The notes: generated by a model from the sequence alone, not told the origin. 64,000 bases of DNA from Ciona savignyi (GCA_000149265.1 CH003275.1:1256057-1320056); one strand, 5' to 3'; shown: positions 1-12,024, counted from the first letter of the stretch. Made by a program: numbers and translations.

Positions 1-914
1 CATCGGTTTTCAGGTAAGTCGAAAATTCCCGCGGTTTATGAATTATTTAAATGTTCCAATGGATTAATCTATCGTGATAGCTCGGCCTTTTTTAAACCGG
101 CCTGGATTATAATACAATAGTCCTGTTTGGGATAATTTATTTAAAGTTCTAAAGGATTAATCTATTGTAATAGCTGGAGCTTTTTTAAACTAGCCTGGAT
201 TATAACACAATAGTTCTGTTTGGGCAAGATATTCATGTTTTATCTCCGTGAATTAAAATAAGCAGGAGGCTTATCACACCCGCAATTATCAGATCACTCA
301 TCCCGACTCGGTTATTGGAGCTATTGAAGTGTGTTGTGTATGGTTTAGCTCCTTAAGTTTTATTACTAATCCACCAGCCTCCGATTATGTCCATTATGTA
401 CCTATTTCAATGGCATCAATATCTGGTCAGTGACAAACTTGCCTCACTCACCCTCATTGTAGACAAGACTTAACAATGCCAAAGCCACTTACAATCAACA
501 ATCACAGAAGGAAAAGACGACGGTCGTTCGAAATGCGTCCAAAACACATTGCAAGAAACCACATCCCACGGTGTATTCTGCCTGGTCACGCTCCTCTGCA
601 ACTCTTTACTCCTCGCTTGCGATCCGTCGTACTCCTTCCGCAATCCTCTCTGCTCTCTTATTCTTCTCGTGATCCTCTCCACTCTTCATCTCTTTTTCAT
701 CATCCCGGTGTTCCAAACCATCTTCCCACCATCGAAGAAGATAGAGAAGAACGAACCTCCGAAGAAAGGCGGGACGAAGCCGAAAACGAAGAGAGAAGCT
801 TTCCAGCAGCGTCCACATCTTCATGCTCGGAGGTTCTTCTACGATTCACAGCGAGCGGCGAGCTTCAAGTCGGACGAGGGAGATGGGAGGATCGAACACA
901 TCACCTGCCTATGA
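1..914 (+). CDS. C-terminal end of an unrecognised membrane protein (partial, last exons)
   Basis: The window opens with what looks like the tail of an exon: bases 1-13 are followed by a consensus donor (GTAAGT). A second exon appears to start after an acceptor at 506-507 (AATCACAG) and runs to a TGA at 912-914. Both have phase 1 in the reading used (HRFS then EGKDDGRSK). The reading frame has no ATG, so this is not a whole gene. The exon has coding-like codon choice (many ATC, CTC, AAG). It encodes two hydrophobic stretches, near GVFCLVTLLCNSLLLACDP and NPLCSLILLVILSTLHLFF. A lysine-rich tail (PPSKKIEKNEPPKKGG) follows, as in a membrane protein with a basic cytosolic end. I do not recognise the family. 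An overlapping frame (476-976) is longer but reads as low-complexity shadow. Confidence 0.42.
37..227. repeat. Two-copy tandem duplication, period about 95 bp
   Basis: Two adjacent diverged copies share the order GGATTAATCTAT, a run of T, GGCCTGGATTATAA or close variants, CAATAG and CTGTTTGGG. The first spans about 37-132 and the second about 133-227. The unit borders a minus-strand SINE-B copy and may have been duplicated with it. It lies in the last intron of the membrane-protein gene. Confidence 0.7.
228..430 (-). repeat. SINE-B copy, minus strand
   Basis: Reading on the minus strand gives the SINE-B landmarks found many times in the window: a GGATTA segment, a block ending in ACACAATGCAATAGCTC-like sequence, a GGTAATCTGA-like block, and a GTGTGATAACGC-like block near a TTCACG tail. 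It is diverged. Confidence 0.55.
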
Positions 915-1004
915 TCGGCATATTTTTCTCCCAGTATAAAAGGTGTGTATGTCTGGTCAGCAACTGGGTCATTTAAATCACCATCTAAGTGGCGCATGAC
1001 ATTA

Positions 1005-1440
1005 GTGAATGTTGTCTAGACCCAGTGGATTAATAGGTTGTTGTAGTAGCTCCGGTAACCCAATGGTTGGCATAAAATAATCTCGCGATTGCCATCTATG
1101 AGATAAATAAGAATTTTCTACCCTGGTTGTGCTTTATTCCATTTATTTTACAAGACCAAATACAGAATCATCCCAATGATCTATAATAGGTTCGACCAAT
1201 CAGCTTGATGGCATAGTATGCCGCCGTTTCAGCCGTAGGGTTGCTGGTTCGAAACTAGTCGCTAGCTAGTCGGTTACGCCCTAGGACAAGGCACTTAGTG
1301 GACATTGCCTAAACCCAGTGGAATAATGGGTGCTACCAGATTGAACGATTAATCCGACATGATAATACTGTAATAACCTGATGATGGGCACAAGGTAATC
1401 TGGCCGTTCCTCGTGTGATAACGCACACTGCGTTTTTCCA
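1005..1440 (+). repeat. SINE-B copies, plus strand
   Basis: A partial copy at about 1005-1110 is followed by a nearly complete one at about 1195-1440. The complete copy starts with a tRNA-like head containing the internal B-box-like GGTTCGAAACT. The body then runs CAAGGCACTTA, GGACATTGCC, AACCCAGTGGA, CAAGGTAATCTG and GTGTGATAACGC. This is the full landmark order of SINE-B. Confidence 0.75.
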
Positions 1441-2434
1441 TTAACAGAGAAACAAATATATCCTACCTAAGAAAACGCAGCTCCACAAAACTAAGTTAAT
1501 AACCCTACAGGTACAACTTTAATACCAGTTGAATGAATCAAGGTGAATTGAAGATGATCATATTGCTCAACGTTGACACTTTGGGGACAGCCGTCATTTC
1601 TGACCCATCTATCTTTGTACGAACATCCAGAGATGGAAATGGACTGACATATTTGCCAATACTATCCATCCAGGATTACTGTGAACTTTTCTTACTGCAA
1701 TCCCAATTTGATATGGTTGAAATAATGATGAATATTTTTTATCCCAAGAACGTCCGAATAATAATGATTAAAAAATAAAACTGACAAATGGGTTGTAGAA
1801 ACGAAACTACCCAATTCATTGAATTGAATTCCAATCATTTTGGGTGTTCTCTTCTGGTTTATTGTTGCCACTCCAAAACCACTATTTAACTGGGCACTCT
1901 TGGTATCTCAATATTTTAATAGATTTTTACGACAAATAAAAATGGTGGAATTAAAAAGAACCAGATTGGTATTTGCTTGCCTTGTAATTAAACAATGAGT
2001 TTATTGCACAAGGCAAAAAAATGGAATCATGTATTGGTCGATAATGACAAATGTTTTTTGGCGGGATAAGGTATTTTAATGTGTATTTTGTATCATACCA
2101 AGCACTTTGAATGGCCCATACTGGGTTCAACTAAAGCATAAAGGTAGAAGAATGAGCGCAAGAAAAAGTGCAGTGTCAGTTGTCACCATCGGCAAAATTT
2201 GATTTAAATAGACCCAAAAAGATTAAACCATCGCCTCTGGCTCTACTGGATGGTACTGTTGTTAATTCAATAAGATTGGTAAATGGTATTAAAACCATAC
2301 TCCCAGCTATGGTCTGTCGGCCTATTTTTTTCAGCTGGGCAATCGGCGGTGCCTGAACTTGTGGTCTTATCGGTAGAATAAAAGCAAACGGTCAGATAAG
2401 AAAACCGCAGCATCCCGCTGGTATATAAACTCCA
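1441..2434. other. AT-rich intergenic stretch without a supported gene
   Basis: Short open frames at 1533-1778 and 2168-2356 have no recognisable motif, no coding-like codon choice and no supporting splice pattern. I see no clear repeat here. Confidence 0.5.
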
Positions 2435-2700
2435 ACAGATTAGTCAGGTGGTTTAGTGCGTCGCTTTTCAACCAAAGGGTTGCAGTTGCAGGTGCGAAAC
2501 TGGAACCCGTCGCTAACTTCGGTTTTGTCCTTGGACAGGGAACTTACGAACATTTCCTGAACCCAGCGGATTAATGGGTTCTACTAAATTGAAGGATAAC
2601 CCGACGGTGGGCGCGAGGTAATCTGACTATTACCTGTGTGTTAACCCCCTTGGTTTTCCCCCTTCCGGGAATAAACATTAATATCCTATCCTTTTCCCGC
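2435..2700 (+). repeat. Full-length SINE-B copy
   Basis: This is the best-preserved SINE-B copy near DCTD. A tRNA-like head (TTTAGTGCGTCGC, then GGTGCGAAACTGG) leads into TGGACAGGGAACTTACG, GAACATTTCCTGAACCCAGC, GGATTAATGGGTTCTAC, CCCGACGGTGGGCGCGAGG, TAATCTGAC and a pyrimidine-rich CCCCCTTCCGGGAATAAA end. The next 370 bases, up to the DCTD start codon, are AT-rich and hold the DCTD 5' flank, with no recognisable core promoter element. Confidence 0.85.
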
Positions 2701-3070
2701 GCCACTGGATAACGGTACTTCCCCATAAAAGAAATAGTTGCAAGCACTTTAACCGTAGTCTGCTTGGGTACAGTTTGTAAATATATAACTAAACTGTTTT
2801 TTTATAATTTTTTATTAATAATAATAACAAAAAGCCTTAATGTTTAAACAATTTTTGTAGCTTACTATAATAGTTAAATTGGCAATACGCATAGCGATAG
2901 AGAATATACCCTGCTGCTTAGTTTCAACTGCCTCTCGGGTTGAAGTGTTTACGGTAAATAAATAAAATTACTGAGTTCGCACCAGTTCAGTGTTGGTAAT
3001 TAAATCTTAAGGTAGGTAAAGTTTTATTTCTAAGCGACGAAGAAGATTATTTTATCATTCCCGTTACATC

Positions 3071-5076
3071 ATGGATAACCCATGTCAACAAAATGACAAA
3101 GAAAATGTGTCCCCGTAAGTTGGTTGTTTTCACCATTGTTTTTATATTGGTTCTTTTTTTAATTAAATGTATTTTTTCATGTATAAACAAAATATATAAC
3201 ATCAGAAATGCAAAATCAACAAATTGTTTTTTTTTGTCAAAAACATAACCACTCTTTCCCCTTTAGTGATTTGGACACAAAGCGAAAAGATTATTTGGAA
3301 TGGAGAGATTATTTCATGTCGGTTGCCTTCTTATCGGCTCAAAGAAGCAAAGACCCAAGCACCCAGGTGTTTTACCAGCTACTGCATAATTTGTGGTATA
3401 ATGCAGGGATATATAAGATGCGTGCTAAAAATATAAGGGATATATTTGTAAGATAAAAAAAAATTGGTGGCATGGTAGCAGAGTGGAAAGTTATAATCAA
3501 ATGCAAACATTCACAATTAAAAATCGTGGGTTTTTAAATTAAGTGTGTATCGAAAAAATGTATGTAAATAATCCAAAAAGGACCCAAAAATTGCTGCAAG
3601 AAGAATTAATTTAGCATTGGTAAATTCTAATAACACACTGTTAAAGTGTGTGTTTTTAAAAATATACCTAAAATATAACTGAAAACTTTTGGACATTAAG
3701 GTTCTGTGTAAAGCAGCACTGGGCAATACGACATTAGGGTTACTGGAAAACAGGGATGGATAAACCGATTTCCACCACAGGTTGGAGCATGTATTGTGAA
3801 TGACGAAAACAAAATCGTGGGAATTGGTTACAACGGAATGCCGAATCATTGCAGTGATGATGATCTGCCATGGGCAAGAAAAGGAAATTGGCTTGACACT
3901 AAATACCCGTATGGTAAGTGTTTTGTTTGTACTGCCTTAGTCATCTTCAAGTTAAAAGGTTTTAGGATCTAATCCCGACCAATTAGTCGTTGTTGCCTGA
4001 ACCCAGTGGTTTAATCTGTAGTCACTACAATGCAGCACCAATTTAAAACAGAGCAACGGCTAGAGTAACCAAACGTCGGACATGAGGTGGTCTGACAATT
4101 ACCTACGTCTTCATGCCACCATTGTCCAACCTAAGGGTCAAACATGGGTGCCTTACCATTATGCAACACTGCCCTGTGAGCGTTATATCTCGTGTGTGAT
4201 TGTCCAAATAGCATCAGTGATCTGAGAGAAGCCAAAAGATCTAGTCTAGGCGGTTGTGTCCTTGGGCAAGATACTTAGCGAACACCACTTAAAGAGAGTG
4301 GATAATTGGGTACTACTAAAATTAAAGGTACTCATATATAACGTAATCCATTAGCTCTGCTAACCCGACAGTGAGCACAAGGTAATTTGACAAGTGCAGA
4401 TACCACTTGCTATTCTGATATACCCTTGAGCACGGTACTTGGGTACTTTTTTACTCGTGAATAAACTAATCTTACAAATCTTTTTTCCTAGTATGTCATG
4501 CTGAGATGAACGCCATCATGAACAAGAATTGCTCTTCGGTCAGTGGCTGTACTATCTATGTAGCTCTATTTCCGTGCAATGAATGTGCAAAACTCATTAT
4601 TCAGTCAGGTATACTTTGAATTTTGCTGATGTTTGGCCACTTTATTATTTGTAGTGTAATGTTAGATTTTATTAGGCAAGGCACTCGCTTAGTGAACCCA
4701 TTAGGTCCTTGTTTGAGCTCCAAACACTGAGATAGTTTGTGGAATCAAATAACTGCCTGATTAACTTGGTAAGTTAGTACGGCGCCTATCAGCCTCATAG
4801 TTGCTGATTCAAAACTGGTCGCTGTGTCATTAGGCAAGGCACTTAACGGTCTGCACCAAAACCCAGTAAATAAATTGGGGTAATTCATGAAATTTAACAT
4901 GCCAACGTCCAGGGATTAAGAAAGTCATCTACATGTCGGATAAGCACAAGGAAAACGATTGCATGATTGCGTCGCGCAAATTACTCGACCTCGCGCGTGT
5001 TGAATGCACCCAGCATATTCCAAAGCACCGAAAAATTGTCATCGACTTCGACAACATAAACGCGAGACACAAGTAA
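3071..5076 (+). CDS. DCTD: Deoxycytidylate (dCMP) deaminase, five exons
   Basis: The enzyme deaminates dCMP to dUMP in the cytosol and so supplies thymidylate synthesis. Exons are 3071-3114, 3267-3366, 3781-3913, 4492-4608 and 4913-5076. All have GT/AG borders and matching phases (2, 0, 1, 1), giving 185 residues against 178 in human. The start is the ATG opening [15 protein letters not shown]. Residues after about 20 follow the vertebrate protein closely: [20 protein letters not shown], then [16 protein letters not shown]. The zinc and catalytic motifs are intact: HAE at about residues 95-97 (His zinc ligand, Glu proton shuttle) and PCNEC at about 120-124 (two Cys ligands). The C-terminal exon reads [15 protein letters not shown] and ends INARHK. 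Introns 3 and 4 carry SINE-B insertions. An open frame at 3208-3456 is exon 2 read through its introns. Confidence 0.97.
3955..4440 (+). repeat. Two diverged SINE-B copies in DCTD intron 3
   Basis: Copy one (about 3960-4150) shows GTTGCCTGAACCCAGTGG and a gapped GAGGTGGTCTGACAATTACC block. Copy two (about 4235-4440) shows TTGTGTCCTTGGGCAAG, ACTTAGCGAACA, CCCGACAGTGAGCACAAGG and TAATTTGACA. Both lie within the intron and leave the splice sites untouched. Confidence 0.7.
4670..4905 (+). repeat. Diverged SINE-B copy in DCTD intron 4
   Basis: Landmarks are TTCAAAACTGGTCGCTG, AGGCAAGGCACTTAACGG and AAACCCAGTAAATAAATTGG. The copy ends a few bases before the exon 5 acceptor region, so nearly all of this short intron is repeat. 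Confidence 0.65.
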
Positions 5077-6269
5077 TATTAGAATGCCTGTAAAGTGAAG
5101 CCATCATCGTACATAGCTGTCTTTAAACTGTGCTTGCAAATGCATTTCTGCCACAGTTTATACTATTTTCTTATTGTTTTATAGATTTTAGTGATGGTTT
5201 TGTATAACAATGATATAAGAAACGTCTTAATATGGTGTATACGCCTCAATCATAATATCATAATGCAATACCTCCAATTACCCGATCTTTCGATCGCGTG
5301 TGAGTACGCGTAAAATCGTGTGAAAACCTCGACTCAATTATAATATCAGTATAAGCAGAATTCCACAATTGGACACGATAAAACCCCATATTTTGCCATT
5401 ATAAAGTTAAACCTTTATTCCCTTTCTTCATTGCAGTAATTTTAACCCAACATAGTTTAAAAACGTACTCGAACATCTATTTCGGTCAAATTTAATATTA
5501 TAGCTCTGTTCGTGTTCATAATTTATGACCCTTTCACACAATTTAAAATTACCCTTAAAGAGGGATTCGTAAAAACAGTGTTCGCTTCAAACTCATATTT
5601 AGTACACAGCATGCTCATACTAACTGTACAAGGTTGTAATTTACCGTATCCCAGTTCGGTTTTCACTTGTTTTTCGTGCTGTATATTGAACTTTGTCGGG
5701 TAAGGCAATACCGAGTTACGATTTGTTTTTACCGTTAAATAAATAAAAGCTGTTTTATTTGTTTGGTAACTGACAAGTTCATATTTGATAAGGCACCATG
5801 TGATAAACATGACACGTGAGCACCCTATTCAAAGGTGTATTCAATGGAGAGTTAGAGCGGTAACTTCAGCCTTATTGTTTAGTGTGAAATGACGCGGGTG
5901 GTCGTAGAGTACCCCGTTCTGACATGCGGACTATAAAATGCAGCGTCAGCTAAATGAACAGTGAAAAAGGTTAAGAGGAAGTTGGAACTAAAAGCTTTTA
6001 ACGATACAAACCTTTCATAAGTGGGAGGAAAAAAGAAACTAAACCTTAGAAAAGTTACTCTAGGGTAGTAAATGAAAGCATTTCACCTCATCAACACTTT
6101 GAATGTAATGATATTAACATCGCGAATATTGAGCTTGCGGAAGGTTAATTTTGTGGGGTATTCTCTCGCCTTTCATTCGGAAGGATATCGGATTGAAACT
6201 GGTTGCTTTTCAGTAGTTTGGTTCTAAAAAGTGCAAGAATGTTTAAGTCATACAACACGTTGCAGTGAA
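5077..6269. other. DCTD 3' flank and intergenic DNA, nothing recognised
   Basis: The sequence is AT-rich without a supported gene. AATAAA-like strings occur near 5736-5750, about 670 bases past the DCTD stop, and could be a distal poly(A) signal. The open frames at 5512-5703 and 5523-5810 overlap on opposite strands and look like chance. Confidence 0.5.
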
Positions 6270-6365
6270 CCCGACGATGGGAAGAGGTAATCCGACGGTG
6301 AGCCTGCGTTTTACTTACGTTTTCCCATTCGCGAGGATAAAACATGAATATTCTTACCCCATATC
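6270..6365 (+). repeat. SINE-B tail fragment
   Basis: It holds only the 3' part of SINE-B: AACCCGACGATGGGAAGAGG, TAATCCGACGG and TTTTCCCATTCGCGAGGATA, then AAACATGAATATTC. It lies just upstream of a SINE-A copy. Confidence 0.7.
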
Positions 6366-6427
6366 TTCCTTTTACTGGGTGGAGCAATATCGCGCCCATT
6401 GCTGCATCTTGCAAACTCTTCACCATT

Positions 6428-6545
6428 ATGTATACGGTCGTGTGGCCGAATGGTTAAGTCAACCGATACATATACTCTTATACAAAAAACGGTCCTGGTG
6501 ACGAGCGCATCCTGGGTTCGGAACTTGGCATGGTAAAAAATCTTT
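6428..6545 (+). repeat. SINE-A copy (tRNA-derived)
   Basis: A clear A-box-like segment (GTGTGGCCGAATGGTTAA) is followed about 70 bases on by a B-box-like GGTTCGGAACT and a short A-rich tail. The first 30 bases resemble the 5' half of a class II (Ser/Leu) tRNA. This spacing and order define SINE-A in this window. Confidence 0.85.
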
Positions 6546-6817
6546 ACCATTAATTCGTGATTAAAATTTTAACATGACAAATATATTTGTCAAATAAATT
6601 GGGACGTTCTTAGAATTATTCTACTTTCAATATAGTTAATTGCCATAGACAAACGGTCGGAAAATAGCGATTTTATGCCCAAACGTTAAAATTTAGAAGT
6701 GCCACTTTAAAAGGTAGCGTGGGGGGTTCCCCATATACGCTTGCTAACCGGCAGACAAGAGATTGTTTTCATAAGGTGGCGTGCGAGCATATATGTTCAA
6801 TATAATGAACAAATTTG

Positions 6818-6932
6818 TACGGTCGTGTGGCCGAATGGTTAACGCGACCGGAACATATAGCGCCTGTTATACAAACAAAAACGGTCCTGGTGACGAGCCA
6901 TCATAGGTCGGAACTTGGCACGGTAAAAAAAC
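6818..6932 (+). repeat. SINE-A copy (tRNA-derived)
   Basis: It carries GGTCGTGTGGCCGAATGG, then TTAACGCGACCG, AAACGGTCCTGGTGACGAGC and GTCGGAACTTGGCACGG, ending in a short A run. A degraded second unit follows at about 6935-7075. In this family GGTCG near the 5' end can pair with CGACC about 20 bases on. Confidence 0.85.
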
Positions 6933-7479
6933 ACAGAGAGCGACTTTGGTACGGATGAATTAATGCTACCGATACATATTCTCAAATCTATACATAAACG
7001 GTTTTAATAACGAATCCACCATAAGTTTAAAACTTAACCTGTGGGTTCGAAACTTAACTCTGTTAAAAGAAACACAAAAAGATAACCGCTATAGCTTTTG
7101 TGGATACCACCTCATTTTTCGACCACAGCGGTTATCAATCACGCATTGACATAGTTAAGCCCCCCACTCCAATTTTCTATTGATTTTGCCCAATTATTAA
7201 GAATAAATCGGCTGTTTAACGATTAAAAGTTTAAGTCAGAGTATTTTGCCAATAATGAGTGATATGTTAAAGACATTATTGTGTAATAATTTAAATTTTT
7301 CCTTTACGAACTTGTGATGGATAACAGTGTTTTAATAAATTACTTTAAATCATCATATGGGATACACGTATATATTGTGTTATTATAGGTCCTGCTATGT
7401 GTAATATAATGATAGTACCGGACATTTTTAGAAAATAATTAACTCTTTTTTTTATTAAAATAGTGTCGGTCAACTATTC

Positions 7480-7960
7480 CCTAGGGCCTAGCCGATTAAT
7501 TTGTAGCGTGTCGGATCATCAGCCGAAAGGTAGTGGAATCAAAACTAGGCATAATCGGCTGTTTCCGTAGGCAGGCCACTTAACGGACGTTGACAAAATG
7601 CAATGACTTAATAAGTTGAACAAAAACTGTGCCAATTTTATATTATGTTACACGTTGCAATGGATCTCGACTGTATGCAAGAGGGATATGGTTTTGCGTG
7701 TAATAAAACTTCTTGCTCTTTTTTCTGACGATTGCCCATGTGATTACACCCTAGTTTTCCCATTCCCGGGGATAAAACATGAATACCTTCCAACACAATG
7801 GACAAATGACTTATCGGACATCGCCTGGACTTGGTGGATTAATGCGTTATATCAAGACTAAACTAATGTATTAATCAAATACACTTAACTTTAATCGCTC
7901 TGGTGGTGGATGCAGCAAGGTAATCTGTTTTCCGTTTGATAGCAGTATACAGTATTTGGT
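7480..7960 (+). repeat. SINE-B fragments
   Basis: Segments resembling SINE-B head, middle and tail are interleaved: ACTTAACGGACGTTGAC near 7580, TTTTCCCATTCCCGGGGATA near 7755, GACATCGCCTGGACTTGGTG near 7820, and GCAAGGTAATCTG near 7920. At least two partial copies overlap or were inserted into each other. The open frame at 7616-7861 is repeat sequence. Confidence 0.6.
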
Positions 7961-7989
7961 ATCAAAACAGTTTTATATAAATATACCGC

Positions 7990-8110
7990 ATTGTACGGTG
8001 GTGTGGCCTAATGGTTATCGTGACCGATACACCATATACCAATTCTTATACAAAAACGGTCCTGGTGACGAGCCCATCATGGGTTCGATACTTGGCACGG
8101 TTAAAAAATA
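7990..8110 (+). repeat. SINE-A copy (tRNA-derived)
   Basis: It is nearly full length: GTACGGTGGTGTGGCC, TAATGGTTATCGTGACCG, ACGGTCCTGGTGACGAGCCC, ATCATGGGTTCGATACTTGG, CACGG and an A-rich end. Confidence 0.85.
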
Positions 8111-8559
8111 TATATAACACATTTTTAACCTTTTAGTAGTAGCTTTATTTTTAAAGGGCTCGAGCATAATGCTCGTCATCACAATCTTTTAATACAGAAA
8201 TCGGTATATGTATGGGCGCAAGCTAATCTGACGCTTTCTCATGTTCGAAAGCCCCTGCCGTTTTCCCATTCTTCGAAATAAAATAGGAGTAACCAATTAT
8301 GGTTATGTAACAGTACCTGACTGTAATAACGTGGACAATTGCCCACCATTTTGTGATGATAATATCTCGCCTAGATCCTACAATCTTTACTTTTGATAAA
8401 AAAAATCAGCCAAAACCATTTTCTGGTATACGGTCGTGTAGTGCAGTCGGTGAGGGCATCCACTATACCAACCGAATTGGTGTTAACCAACCCGCCGTTG
8501 GCGTTTCGGTTATTTGCTTGGAGAAGGTATATACTTAGCTATATCTTCTAAACATACAC

Positions 8560-8965
8560 TATGCAAAAACCCGACGATGGGGGCGAGGTAATCTGACAAT
8601 TGCCTGTTTTATAACGCCTCTTTACGTTCTTATAAGGTAATCTGATGATTGCCCGTGTAATAACGCTCTTCGTGTTTATAGTAGTGATGGGATAGGATAG
8701 GATATTCATGTTTATCCATGTGAATGGAAAAAACAAGGGGGTTAACACACGGACAATCGTCAGGCTATTGCAATGTGTTGTGTATATGATTCAAACGTTC
8801 CCTTAACTTGATAGAACCCATTAATCCGCTGAGTTCAGGCAATGTCCGTTGAGTGACTTTAACAAATGAACACAACCGACCAACTAGAGACCAGTTTTGA
8901 ACCTTAAACCTTTCGGTTGAAAGGCGTCGCACTAAACCACCAGACTAACTGGTCGGACAAAGCGA
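8560..8965 (-). repeat. SINE-B copies in both orientations
   Basis: About 8560-8680 is plus-strand SINE-B tail sequence, with GGGGCGAGGTAATCTGACAA and a second GGTAATCTGATGATTGCC. About 8680-8965 is a nearly complete minus-strand copy, seen as GTGTTGTGTATATGATTC, TAATCCGCTGAGTTCAGGCA and TTTCGGTTGAAAGGCGTCGC. The two tails face each other. Confidence 0.7.
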
Positions 8966-9164
8966 CGTGATCCTGTTACACGACGGTCCCAATAAGTTTA
9001 GTTTAGTTTATTTATTTTTCTCCAGTATTAAATAATAACAAATGAAACAAATCACAACACAGGGACGGGAAAAGACGGAAAAATGAACATTCACTAAAAC
9101 AAGTCAATAAAAAAGATTTAAAATAAACAAAGTAAATATACAAAGTAAGCGAATCGGTAATCAT

Positions 9165-9480
9165 TTTGTTGTTTGGTATCGAGCGCAATTTATGTTGTTA
9201 TTCCGCCATACGATTGCTCCGTTGGAGTATTGATCGCGAAGCTCGATAAATCTTCCTTTTTCGAAGCCGACAAATTGTCGATTTACAGGCACGACGCGCG
9301 CAGTAACCGCAGTCGAGTGCGACGCATTACGAATTCCAGCGTTTTTCTAATTGCCCGGGCGCGACACGGCGCGCCTAATGCCGGGGAAAGCGAACTCGTA
9401 GCCACCGCTAATCGAATCTTCTGGAATTCCCGACGGACCGCTTGCCCACTGTAATGACAATAGCTTAGAGCGAACTAATT
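9165..9480. promoter_or_regulatory. CpG-rich unique island, candidate regulatory element
   Basis: This segment has far more CpG than its AT-rich surroundings and matches no repeat in the window. An open frame at 9173-9454 gives no recognisable protein, lacks an ATG at its stated start and has no splice context. I treat it as possible cis-regulatory DNA, either for Phox2 about 9 kb downstream or for DCTD upstream. That is inference from composition alone. Confidence 0.3.
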
Positions 9481-12024
9481 TGTCTAATGGCCTGACCAGC
9501 ACGCTGATATTGCGGCTTTAATATGAGATCAAATAACACGGTATAGTTTAAGTTAAATGAATGAAGACTCTCACACAGGCTCCGTTAATCAATTTGAAGA
9601 GATTTTCTCGAATATTTTGGTATACATTTCTCTTTAAGGCGTTAATTTTGTTTTAAAACGTTTATAGTAACATTTTCTGGGTTTTAATATGTCTGTTGCA
9701 CTTCCAATCTTTTAGGTGGAATTTTTCCTGACGTTTTAAACATTAATCACCCTGTCGAGTTTTGTTCATTAACTTGCCAAAATGGTCACGTTTCTTATTT
9801 TAAGTTTTCCTTGCGACAATCTGTATTTCAATATTAACAAAAACAAGGCGAATTTTGTTTCGTTTGGTATTTTTTGTACAATTATGTTTCCATATTTTCT
9901 AATTGTTCTCCACTACACGAGGCAAATATTTACAGTTGGTCAAAGTGGTAAATCCGTCAAATTTACCTTCGATAACATGTTCCTCGTACACGAAACACTT
10001 GTTTATTCCCAACTTAGTATGATGGACCCGATCTAAGTACCTACAGGTTGTCTCATCCCGCAGTGACAACACTATTTGTTACGTCACACACGCCGGATGA
10101 CGTCACGGCCGAAAGTAATTTCGGTAATTGCCGCTATGGATCCCGGGTAACGAATGCGCAATGTCAGTGATCCGTCTCCAGGGAGCCTAACAAGCTTAGC
10201 GCCTTATGTCGCTTCACCTTGAACGATTATGCCTTTATCCGCACACCGGTTCACTTCGCGTGGTCGTGCGGGCGAAAGGTTGGCGGAGGGGAGTTTAAAC
10301 TTTTCCTTTTGTGGCATAAAGTGGTAGAAAATAGTCTTATATATCTAAAATGCTGGAATATCTTTTTCACAGTGGGTATGGGCAGACCTGACTTTATAAT
10401 CGATGTAGGATTACATTCTCACCCCTTATGGCCTATAATAACATAATCCACAATATCATTGGGTTAGTACGATGGATATTTATCCAGAAATTCGTTAAAA
10501 CGCATCTAGTTACCAACCCATCACGTTTTAAATTACAACTTGATTTGTTAAAATACGATGCCCTACGTTTCAGCCTTAATTAAGGTTGAAATTAGTTATA
10601 AATAATTGTTTTAGATACCGTTTAATACCAAAATAACGCATTTTTGAACTTGATTATGCTTCCTTTTTACCGAGCCAAGTTTTGGACTTATAAAGGGCTT
10701 ATTTATACAGAAATCGGTATATGCACCGTCGTTAGCTATTCGACAACACCCATACGTTGCTTTGATTTTAGTAAAAGTACGTCAGCACGATCAAAAATAA
10801 CCAAAAAAAGTGACACAAATAAAAAAGAACACGGCCGAGGCCAATTGAAATAAGTTAACTTTAAAGTTATTCAACAAGTTGACCTCACGTTTTACTTTCG
10901 ATTTAACGTCGTTAATAAGCATTGTGTTGTTGAGTTGAATGTATTTTCATACTTTAAAGTGTTTAAACCGTATTCTTTCTGCAGTATTTTTCCGTTTGTA
11001 TTTTTATTCAAGTCGGAAATTTCTTCTTCGTTTTAAGAAATAAAACTTATTTACTGTTAACGGGGAAATGTACTAAAACACAAAACCTAAAAACTAAACT
11101 AAAAATGAATTGTGTTGGGAAAATTTCTTAGGTTGTTCGTTTTATAGAATCCACTGTTTCCTGATTTACTTTTCTATTTTACGTACTCTTGTGTTGTATC
11201 ATGGCGAATTATTGCGATATTTTAGAGGAATTATAGATAAAAAATAACCACCACGAATTATCAATCACGCATTGACAATGTTAAACCTCCCTCATTTCTG
11301 GATTGATTTTGCCAAAGTATTAAAGATAAATCTTCTGTTTAACGATTTAAATTCAAATCAAGTATATCACTTGTACGACGTGATTTATAACTGGCGTTAT
11401 ATTAAAATAACGCCAAGGCTAAAATGGTTTTACTAAAAATAACAACCAAGTCGGAATTATGATTGATATCCCCTTGTCTTTCCTAATTAATTTCGAGCAA
11501 TCCTTCTAATAGCAGGTTTCTTGTACGGCGAGTTATCTTTGAAGCTCGTTTTTCAAACATGTTCTTGTCCTGTTCAAAACCTCGTGGGTGCCGTGGTACA
11601 AGGTCACATCGCCTTGCACAGACATGTTTTCATTTTTTTATTCGATTATGGATTTAATGGAATTGAAATGGGAAGGGTGGGGTAAATCGAGATTTGCGAA
11701 TTTTCGCGTGCGCGAACACACAGAATATGGTTCTGTTTTAAACCAAATAAGTTATGTTTACTCAAGTTTATATTCGTCGGTTAAAAACAAGTTCCTTTAT
11801 AAGCCACCAAATTGCCGGATTACTTCGTTCACACAGTCGATTTGATAGAACTATTGCGTTGTGTTGTATACAACCCTTTTTCTCTTTCCGTATTTTATGA
11901 TGGGATAGGTGGCGATGTTTACCCGCATTTTATAACTATGGATGGGAAAACTGCATTGCTTTTTATCCCAGCTGAGTTTCGAATTCATGATGGACATTTC
12001 ACTAAATAGTTTTTTATACAGCTC
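9481..12024. other. Intergenic DNA with a CpG-rich patch and SINE remnants
   Basis: No gene is supported. A CpG-rich patch at about 10060-10270 contains a CRE palindrome (TGACGTCA at 10098-10105) and a second ACGTCAC half-site nearby. A minus-strand SINE-A remnant sits at about 10664-10755, recognisable by TTTTTACCGAGCCAAG and GGTATATGCACCG. SINE-B debris is present near 11815-11990. Confidence 0.45.

Noticed and set aside
2168-2356. Possible 62-residue protein upstream of DCTD
   Set aside because: No recognisable motif, no conserved-looking codon choice and no flanking splice sites that make sense.
6428-6545. Functional tRNA gene
   Set aside because: A- and B-box-like segments are present, but spacing is too long, no cloverleaf with a proper anticodon arm and acceptor stem can be drawn, and dozens of diverged copies exist. 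It is a SINE.
9173-9454. Possible protein of 93 residues in a CpG-rich patch
   Set aside because: There is no ATG at the frame start, no motif and no splice context. CpG-rich DNA tends to lack stops.
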